This document shows positions 56,185-64,000 of a stretch of 64,000 bases of DNA, one piece after another. The position numbers and the translations under genes are program-made. Below the pieces are notes generated by a model that saw only the letters and a list, made by a program, of their open reading frames with translations, was not told the DNA's origin and searched no databases. The DNA is from Ctenosaura bakeri (lineage: Eukaryota > Chordata > Lepidosauria > Squamata > Iguanidae): positions 248,001 through 312,000 of the forward strand of contig CAOLHI010000655.1 in the NCBI GenBank assembly GCA_948474755.1. Direction: 5' to 3'. Position 1 is the stretch's first letter. Each line of letters opens with the position of its first letter.

Positions 56185-56838
56185 CACACTCTTAATAGTG
56201 CTATTATTCCGCTTTCAACGTCCTGTGGAATTCTGGGGTTTGTAGTTTCCTGAGACCAAAGAGCTCTCTGTTGAGGATTCCAGGATTCCCTGGGACGTTG
56301 AACGTGGAATAATAGCACTATAACAGTGTAAGGCGGAAAGGCGTGCTGTAACCCAGACCATTTCCGCACTAGCCTGTTATAGTGCTATTGTTCCACTTTC
56401 AACATCCCAGGGAATCCTGGGGTTTTCAGTTTAGGGAGGGGACTTAGGATGTTGAAAGTGGAACAATAGCACTATAACAGGCTAGTGTGGAAATGGTCTG
56501 GGTTACAGCACGCCTTTCCGCCTTACACTGTTATAGTGCTATTGTTCCACTTTCAACATCCCAGGGAATCCCGGAATCCTCAGCAGAGAGCTCCTTGGCC
56601 TCAGGAAACTACAAACCCCAGAATTCCACAGGATGTTGAAAGTGGAATAATAGCACTATAACAGTGTAAGGCGGAAGGCGTGCTGTAACCCAGACCATTT
56701 CCACACTAGCCTGTTATAGTGCTATTGTTCCACTTTCAACATCCCAGGGAATCCTGGGGTTTTCAGTTTAGGGAGGGGACTTAGGATGTTGAAAGTGGAA
56801 CAATAGCACTATAACAGGTTAGTGTAGAAATGGTCTCA
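56185..56838. repeat. Cluster of nested palindromic MITEs beside the promoter
   Basis: Four linked units, A-B-A'-B'. A (about 56,190-56,335) and A' (about 56,520-56,675) are inverted copies of one element. B (56,358-56,492) and B' (56,692-56,835) are copies of another. B lies at the centre of the A/A' inversion. The linker GGCGGAAAGGCGTGCTGTAAC and its complement separate them. Each unit is itself a foldback of the TGCTATTGTTCCACTTTCAAC family. Confidence 0.85.
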
Positions 56839-56929
56839 GCCTGAGCTAGCATCTTACAAAGAAGCAGCAGCAGAGATTGAGGCTTGCAGGAAAGGAGCAG
56901 ACCTTTTACAATCTTTAACTACAAAACCT

Positions 56930-57560
56930 TAAATTTGGAATCTCCAAACCTGAACCGAAATTTTGCTGTTGTTTTGCAACATTTTACAACAAAAGTCTGT
57001 ATTTTGCAATGCCATCAAAACTATGAAATAGGATAACTTGGGCTAAAAACCCAAGGGTGCTGGATGCACTGCAAATCTGCGCCAAAGTTTTGCAATAATT
57101 CTTTTACAACAAAAACCCAAGTTTTGCAGGGCCCTTAAAACTGAATAATGGGTGTCTCAAACCAGGGTTCCAAGTACAGTCTCATCTAACATTGTCTGAT
57201 TTGCCCCAAACCTGTGCCAAAGTTTTGCAATTGTTCTTGCAATTAATACCACAATTTTCCAATACTTCCGCAACCAACAAACAGGCATTTTATCTCTGGG
57301 TTCCTAGTAAATGCCCCCTAAACCCATCATTGCATACTTCATTCCAATCCTGTGCAAAAACTGCAAGTTTTGCACTCCCAAATTATTATATCAATTGACC
57401 TATTGAACATTATTTCTGCAACATTCTGCAGTGCAAATTAAATTTTGCTGTTCCATCCCAAGCTATGTCGTGGCTTCATTGTCACTCCGATTCCAAAACT
57501 GTCCAGTTCAGTCCAAACCTTCGCCAATGTTTTACAACATAATATATATATAATTTTCTT
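56930..57560 (+). repeat. Degenerate tandem array, period about 125-170 bp
   Basis: A motif of the form CTGTGCCAAAGTTTTGCAA recurs at 56,950, 57,077, 57,212, 57,350 and 57,519 with accumulating changes. Between copies TTTTACAACAAAA and TTTTGCA segments recur. Family not recognised. Confidence 0.65.
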
Positions 57561-57734
57561 TTGCTTTCTGATTGCTGCTTCCACCTAGACCAGGAAGAGG
57601 CTCTTAGTCTTCCCAAAGCTGTACCTCTGCATTATGTATATTTTTGTATATATTTTTATTGTCATTTTATTTCCAGGGTTCTTTCAAAACCAAACAGAAA
57701 TTTTCATGTTTCTTCATTCTTTGGGCAAGTTTAA

Positions 57735-57821
57735 AAATATAAGACTAGCCATATTGAATTAGACTGTGGAGCTATCTAGTTCAAAATTTTGATCACTGAA
57801 TGGCCAACCAGTTGTCTATGC
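57735..57821 (+). repeat. CR1-group LINE, part before the LTR insertion
   Basis: ATAAGACTAGCCATATTGAA to GGCCAACCAGTTGTCTATG, the same start as the repeat at 31.66 kb. It continues after the LTR at 58,711. Confidence 0.65.
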
Positions 57822-57825
57822 AAAG

Positions 57826-58706
57826 TGTTACTGTGGTCCAGGCCTACCCGGAGATAGCACTTGATATCGTTTTTGATATCAAACCATTCGGCTTTCCTCT
57901 GCCACCCCATGCCACGTGTTTGCGAGGCCTCCGGATGAGCACGTAAACAGGCGTGGCCAATAATTGCTGGACATTCCATTCTCAACCTAGGCACGCTGGA
58001 CAGAGCCGGTTCGTCGCTTCAGGGACCTCTCCGGCAAATATCCTTTTGCTTATGCATGATACTAACAAAGGCGCCTGGCCCCGAGCAGGTAGCCTTACCA
58101 AGCTGTACAAAGCGCTCCACATTTGCATACTGACACTATTGTTAAATCGGCGCTAAGCCAATCATGCTAAACTCTGACCTTTCCAAAGCTTTGTCCCGCT
58201 CTTAAATCACATTGTTCTCACCGAGTAAGGTATGGCCTGCAGTCACAATTCACCCTATATAAACCCCCCGATTCCGAGACCACCTCGGATCGCTCCCGAG
58301 TTCCATCCAGCCTTGCTGCCGCTGTGTCTGGCGAGCCGTCCCCTCAGTCCTACGTACTGAGACTCCATATCACAAACTCAATCTTCAAGCTTCTTCAGGA
58401 CTATGAGAAAGGTGTCATATCACCCATTTCCCCTGAAAATCCCTATTTCCAATTCTTCTGTTAGCTGTGTGATTGTGGTGTCCTTACTGTTTGTTTGTCT
58501 TTCAATAAAACATTGTTTTTGCTATTTTAAAACTGTCTGACTGCTTGACTGACCTGACCCCGTAGACACTGGGTTGCAAGATCCTGCTACGTTACCCTGC
58601 CTCTCGCTAGCTTTAGTGAGTGCTCCAGCTAATTTCCCCAACTTTGTGTTATTGTGTTTTGGTTATTTGGGTGCCCCTCCCGGGACCCCCAGAGAACAGG
58701 GTAACA
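57826..58706 (+). mobile_element. LTR copy 2, complete solo LTR
   Basis: 881 bp bounded by TGTTAC and GTAACA, with AAAG on both sides (57,822-57,825 and 58,707-58,710). It has a TATA box near 58,256 (CTATATAAA) and AATAAA at 58,504. The flanking CR1-group repeat continues across it, so the boundaries are secure. No internal retroviral sequence remains, which fits recombination between two LTRs. The 4-bp duplication is typical of several retrovirus groups. Confidence 0.92.
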
Positions 58707-58710
58707 AAAG

Positions 58711-59600
58711 CTCATTAGCAGGACATAAGCGCAACTGCACCTTCCATTTCATGCTCTCCAGCAACTCTTACACAGAGGCGTATTTCCTCTCATACTGGGG
58801 GTGATGTATAGCCATTCTAGCAAGTAGTCATGGATGGGTCAATCCACCCAAATTTATCCAGACTCCCTTTAAAGCCGTACAAGTTGGCAACCATCATATC
58901 CATCATCTTATGGGAGTGAATTTCATGCTTTGTGTTCTATATGCTTACTTTTATCAGTGTTAAATTCTTGGATTATGAGAGATTCAGAATTTTATACAGG
59001 TCTGTCCTGTCTCCTCTTAAGCCTTTTCCCCTAAATTAAACAGCCCCAAACACTGCAATCTGTCCTCATAGACTATTTCCACACTATACTGCTCCAGTGC
59101 TCTTATTCCACTTTCAACATCCTATGGAATCCTGGGCTTTGCAGCTTATGCAGGGGCATTTAGAATTCTCAGCCAGAGAGTTCTTGGGCCTCAGTAAACT
59201 ACAAACCCCAAAATTCCACAGGATGTTGACAGTGGAATAATAGCACTATAACAGTGTAGTGCGGAAAGACCCGTAGTCAAGTTGCTTCAGTCACTGCAGT
59301 TGGCCCTCTATGCATCTTTTCCATCTATTCAATATCCTTTTGAAGTATGGTTGACCAGAACTGTACATAGTATTCCAGATGTGGTCACACCGTTGATTTG
59401 TAGAAAGGCAGTTTGACATTGGCAATTTCATTTCTGATTTTATACAACAGCCACACATTGGCTTGACACTTTCATAGATATTAACCATGGCCTCCTAGTC
59501 TCTTGGTCAGTTGCTTTGAGCTCACATTCTAGGTGAAGTTTGGATTTTTTTGTTCTACTTGATTAAATTTTCATGTACCATTTTATCCATTTTCCCAGTT
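58711..59600 (+). repeat. CR1-group LINE, part after the LTR, split by a MITE
   Basis: GCAGGACATAAGCGCAACTG, TCCCTTTAAAGCCGTACAAG, CAGAACTGTACATAGTATTCC and CAGATGTGGTCACACCG follow in the order of a widespread amniote LINE. A MITE sits within it at 59,072-59,275. Confidence 0.7.
59072..59275. repeat. Palindromic MITE nested in the LINE
   Basis: ACTATTTCCACACTATACTG to TAGTGCGGAAAG with TCTTATTCCACTTTCAACATC and its complement; same family as at 23.66 and 56.2 kb, more diverged. Confidence 0.7.
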
Positions 59601-59689
59601 AAGGAAATCCTCTTTTGACTCTTTATACTCTCTTTGTGCTCTTAAGGTGATGTAGCAGAGGCATGGTGCTGTGTATGTTCTACGATTTC

Positions 59690-59835
59690 TGAAGATTATT
59701 GTTCTTCTCCTTTCAAGGAGATAGCCATGTTAACCTGACTATAAAAAAAAGAGCAGAGAGGAATCTAGCAGCAAATTTGAGATTGCTTTATTTTATCATG
59801 CAGTTTCATGGATTACAACCCACTTCTACTGATGC
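59690..59835 (-). repeat. Penelope-like 3' end, minus orientation
   Basis: TTTCATGGATTACAACCCAC and TCTACTGATGCAAGTACAG are the reverse of the Penelope-type 3' region (TGCATCAGTAGAAGTGGGTTG). Confidence 0.55.
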
Positions 59836-60479
59836 AAGTACAGTATTAATACTGAAAGGTATTTAAGCACAGTTTCACAGTTGGGGAGAGTGGGAAGAGA
59901 GCGTCATGGGATTCAGAATAATGAAAGTTGTGACTCTAGCAATAAACCTTGAAACAGCTATGTAAGGATGACACAGGTCTCTCCAGAAAATTTTCTACTT
60001 CATTAGAACTTACTTTCAGATAAGCAGAACTGGTTGCTTTAACTATCAGGAACAGGCGGAAGCCGCTTATGCCTGCTGAACTGACCTTATACTTTTATAA
60101 ACAGCTTCCTCCAACTGATGTCAGATATTAGTCAGCAGAAGAATCAGTTGGCTCAACTGCTCTGCTTCCTGAGATCAGACAGCAGAAAAACTAAAAAGCT
60201 TCACAAAAGGTGTGAAGTGAGGCCCATGGATCTCTATTACTTCTCCTTTGTCAGTAAAGGGAGAGGCAGGAGAAGTCTTTAGAGAATGAGTCCCCAAATG
60301 TTGGATCGTTGTGTTTACCAGGAGAGTTTTCACTCACTTTTACAGATGATGAAGCAAATTTTAAGATTTTGTTTTTCCTTTAAATGCTAGCAAGTGACTA
60401 CAAAATGCTGGCCTCAATTCGGTGCAAACTGGGGAATGTTGAGATTTGGAGGATCACCTGAGATGTTTCCTCAAGTATC

Positions 60480-60740
60480 TCTTGCTCACTTGGGGAAGGT
60501 GTTACCCATGGGGGTTTACGTAATTGAAAAACATTGCAAAAAGATTGCAAAACTTTGACATGGTTTTAGAGTGAATTGTTTGATTTTGGGATATTTGCTA
60601 GGAACTCCAAATTGATGTGTTGATTTGTCAATTTACAGGGCATTGCAAAATGTGGGGTTTTCCACACAAGGTGTTGGTATACATTTGTAAAACTTTGGCA
60701 CAGTTTTGGCAGGCATTCCAAATTTCAGGGTTTCTAGCTA
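60480..60740 (-). repeat. Inverted partner of the 57 kb tandem array
   Basis: GTAAAACTTTGGCACAGTTTTGG and TTGCAAAACTTTGACATGG are reverse complements of the 57 kb motif. Two copies about 140 bp apart (60,553 and 60,689) were found. Confidence 0.55.
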
Positions 60741-63150
60741 ACTAAGTGCCGAACTGCTTCAGTGGACAAAAGGAGGAGTTATTTGCAAGCCTCACCTATG
60801 TAAAGCTACTGCTACCACCACAGAGAAGCTTCTCCCTGGAATAAAAACAGCACTTTGGGAGTGAAAAGGGACCTCATATTTCCTTGTTGTTGTTCATTAC
60901 TGGACACTTCAGTGTTTCATATCTTGATTATAGTTATGCTGATGTTATGCCTGGAACTTGCCCTGTGTGTATGCTGTCAGGAATATACATGTGTTCTTCA
61001 ATATACAGAGCGTTCTGTTTTAGATTTTATGCTTTTCATAAATTTGTAATCTACATTTCCAGGCTTAAATTCACAAACTAGAAGTAGAGGTGGGGCACCA
61101 CCCCTGTTTTATAGGTAGGCTCCTAATACAAGAAAGAAAGGAAAAAAACTTGAAATTTGAGTCTTTTATGGAAAACAGATTCAAAATATGAGTAAAAACA
61201 ATGAAAATTACCAACCACATTTTGTAGAAAAATGTTTTATACATATTATTTAACAAATGTTATTTTATATAATTAGAAAAGGTTTATTAAAATGAATCAC
61301 TCTTTCACTGTTGGTTTTCTGTACATATGCTGACTGTACCTTGCAGTGCAATTCTAGTGATCCTCATGCCGCTGTAGCTGGAGGAAATTAGAATGTCTTG
61401 TTGGTGTCTCTCCTCTGGTGGTGGGAGCTTCACTAAAATGGTGGCGGATGGTGGTGCAACAACAACTACTGACATTGTATTGATACCTAATGAATTTTTG
61501 CAAATTGCAAAATTTGCAAAAATGCTTCCTTGTAGCAGTTCCATAGTTCAGCTTTCTTCAAGTGGAATACAAGCATTGTTTCTAGAGATATCTTGATTCA
61601 GATATCATTTCAGTCAGAATATGCTGATTTACAGACTAATCCAGGAACAAATTCACCAGCAGAAAGGACTTTTTAAAATTTGATTTGATGCATAATTTCA
61701 CCCATAATCTGTAATTTCTTCTCCTGATCTTATCACAACCGATGTCTAAAATCCCTCCTTCTTCCAGCCTCATCTTCCTGTAACAGATTAACTCCTTACT
61801 CTGTGTTCCCAGGTTTTTCATTATTAAAAATGTTAACTATTTTTATTTTGTTCTTTCCTTCAGAGCCTTCTCTGTCCTTTCCTGTTTCTTTCTCCCAGAT
61901 ATCTCCACAGGCAGTGGTACATACACAGGCTGTCCACTTTCCTGTGCCAACATTCAAACCTACGCTGACATTCTGTGGCAGAAGAGATAGCCTCCATCAT
62001 GCTAATGTTGCCACTCTATCTGTTATTTCGTTCTTAAATTTTGTTGCACGTTACAGTCCTACTTTCACTTATCAATTCTTGTTTCCACAGGGTGCAAGCA
62101 TAAGGAATTGCTGTTGCTGACTTCCAGTCCAGCTAAAAGACTGCTATATGTCCGTAGTGCAGGGTGGTCAACTAAAGAGATTAAGAAACATGCAGCACTA
62201 GGACTCACTTAAAAGTATATTGGCAGCCACTGGTGGGTCCTGGGCCAGCCCATGTTTTGAGAAATAAATGCGTACAGCTTGCATTCAAAAGGATTACAGA
62301 ATGATAATAGTATTAGCAAGGTGGATACATTAAAGCAAAATTTATAGTTGGACAAACTTCAGTTTTGCTTTGTCTGTGAATCGATTATGCTGTGGTTTGG
62401 TTGTTGTTGTTTTTTACATTAAATAATGGGTATAATTGACTACCACGCTTGATACTTAACGGGCTTGCCAACACAAAGTTAGAATAATAGCTGTATAGTA
62501 CCTCCAGTTTGGGTACTTAGTTTTGAAAGGTATTAAGGCAAATGCAGTAGGATGCCTCTTCAGCAGTGGGGCAGGGGCATCCTGCTGGTGAAAGTGAGTG
62601 TTCTCTGGATACAAAGAACCATAGGTGCTAGACTGACTGGCTGCTATTTATAATGTCCAAAACCTGGATTAAAGCATTCAGGCTTCAAAAATGGTGGAAA
62701 CTCTGTTTTGGTTTGCTCCACTGACTCTTCCTTGCAAATTGCAAGAAGGAATTCACATTAACAAGCTGATGAAAGCATTTACCTGTTGATCCTTCTGGGG
62801 CTTTTGCTATGCCAAAGCATACAACTTACAAGTGGTAACCAAGAGGAGGGAAGATACAATGGAATTAAGTTTGGAGAATTGTTGGCCTGCCATTGGGGCT
62901 TACCTTGTGTCATACCACATCCTTGACTGCCAAACTTGGCTTAAAAAATAGCAACATGGTGTCTCTTGTTCTCTTGCTTTTGTTAAAATAAACAAATTTG
63001 ATTTTCCAAGGGACAAATTATTGTGCCAAGAATAGCAGAATATTCGGGTGGTACTATCTGCTGATCTCCAGATATGGATAATCAACTCTTAGTTTGACAA
63101 ATTTGTGCCTGATGTATGCTATTATATTAATTCAATCTTAAAACCTTTAG
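60741..63150. other. Upstream intergenic region, nothing recognised
   Basis: AT-rich. Open frames at 61,393-61,596 and 61,803-62,120 have no splice signals or familiar motifs. No exon of a neighbouring gene was found. Confidence 0.45.
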
Positions 63151-63154
63151 ACCT

Positions 63155-63235
63155 CCAGATGTTTTCAAATACAAGTCCAGTCAGCAGCAGCTGGCATGGT
63201 TAGTGAGCAAGGGCAACGTGAGCTGTTGCCCAAAG
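63155..63235. repeat. Short palindromic hAT-type fragment
   Basis: ACCTCCAGATGTTTTCAAAT and CAGCTGGCATGG are typical of the small amniote hAT fragments. Confidence 0.45.
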
Positions 63236-64000
63236 CATCCATGGGTGTCATGTTAGGAAATGGTGTATTAATCAGTTGCAACAGCATGAAGGATCAGGAA
63301 GCCACATCTGGACTTTCCAGTTTCTTCTTCTGTCTTTCAAATAACTTGTAACAAGTTGACTGAAAGAATTACGCACTATCTTGCTGGTTTTGTTGTGGTA
63401 GTAAAGATATATAGATATATATATATGATGAAATTTGTATTTTACAGAGTGTTCTCAAAATGTTTGTTTTGCTGATTCTAGAAAGGTTCAAATTCAGTGG
63501 CTGCATGCCTAACAAGTACACTCAGATGTCACCTCCTAAGATGAAACAAATGATCTCTCTCCACATCCAAGAATTAGGGCTCCAACTCTTTCAACTCTAT
63601 ATGGGTAAAGTAAGAACTCAAAAATATCTATATTCTTGGCTACTCCTAATGTAACATAAGATACAGGACCTTGTGTGTGTTGGTTTTCTCATAACTCACT
63701 TGTTCTTGCACCTGTATAGTGTCATTAGATTTAAAAAACCAAAGTGTACTTACTTAGAGATGTAAAAAAAAACCCAAAGAGATGTAAAATTTCTAGAACT
63801 TTTGAACCCATAGGAGAAAAACTATTTTTTTTATATAAAAGAAAATTGTAATGTTAAGAAAATTTGAAAAAAAATGCTTTAGTATCCTTTACTTGCTGGA
63901 AGTCACTTTGTTACTTTAGGTATTGTGTCTAATTTTGTTTGGCATAAAATTATAACCTTAGGAATATTATAGTCTATTTAGACTATAATTACAAATGGAA
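63236..64000. other. Intergenic, nothing recognised
   Basis: A short AT dinucleotide run lies at 63,407-63,427; the end is A-rich. Confidence 0.45.

Noticed and set aside
59600..64000. A neighbouring gene such as RNF4 expected from mammalian gene order
   Set aside because: No RING or SUMO-interaction motif exon was found on either strand; the neighbour probably lies beyond the window.
1..64000. CRISPR arrays, operons, ribosome binding sites, phage or plasmid features
   Set aside because: The window is vertebrate nuclear DNA with introns and retroelements; such features are not expected and none was seen.

Overview
This window looks like nuclear DNA from a squamate reptile, most likely a lizard. 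It is AT-rich and intron-rich, with one CpG island. The repeats fit squamates: Sauria-type tRNA SINEs, a 5S-rRNA-derived SINE, RTE-BovB, CR1-group and L1 LINEs, a Penelope element, a DIRS-like fragment, a SPIN-type hAT, mariner and pogo/Tigger-like DNA transposons, palindromic MITEs and two copies of one LTR. No species call is attempted.

One gene is recognisable: FAM193A, on the minus strand and incomplete at both coding ends. Ten coding exons were found, at about 47.8, 38.0, 17.5, 14.4, 13.5, 13.2, 10.2, 9.1, 6.1 and 2.1 kb. Their splice phases agree at every junction and the order matches the FAM193A protein. The CpG island at 55.2-56.1 kb is the probable promoter, with a probable non-coding first exon ending at 55,765. 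The exon with the true start codon was not identified with confidence; a weak candidate lies at 49.9 kb. The 3' part of the gene continues off the left edge.

Layout: 1-2.2 kb, last visible coding exon plus an unexplained exon-like segment at 1.07-1.27 kb. 2.2-17.6 kb, exon-dense part with Tigger-like, LTR-like, BovB, nested hAT and DIRS-like repeats in introns. 17.9-38 kb, one long intron with a 1.6 kb SPIN element, a mariner copy, a palindromic MITE, an LTR, a 5'-truncated L1 with target-site duplications, and a second unexplained exon-like segment at 29.6 kb. 38-47.8 kb, intron with a Penelope element and a BovB copy interrupted by CR1. 47.8-56 kb, 5' intron with a large foldback element, SINEs and MITEs, then the CpG island. 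56-64 kb, upstream intergenic DNA with a nested palindrome cluster, a degenerate tandem array with an inverted partner at 60.5 kb, and a complete LTR inserted into a CR1-group LINE. No second gene was found there.

The most unusual items are the chimeric SPIN element carrying a gag-like reading frame, the two exon-like segments that do not fit the FAM193A frame, the palindrome cluster beside the promoter, and the inverted pair of about 125-170 bp repeats upstream. All family names are from memory of their motifs; none was checked by a search.
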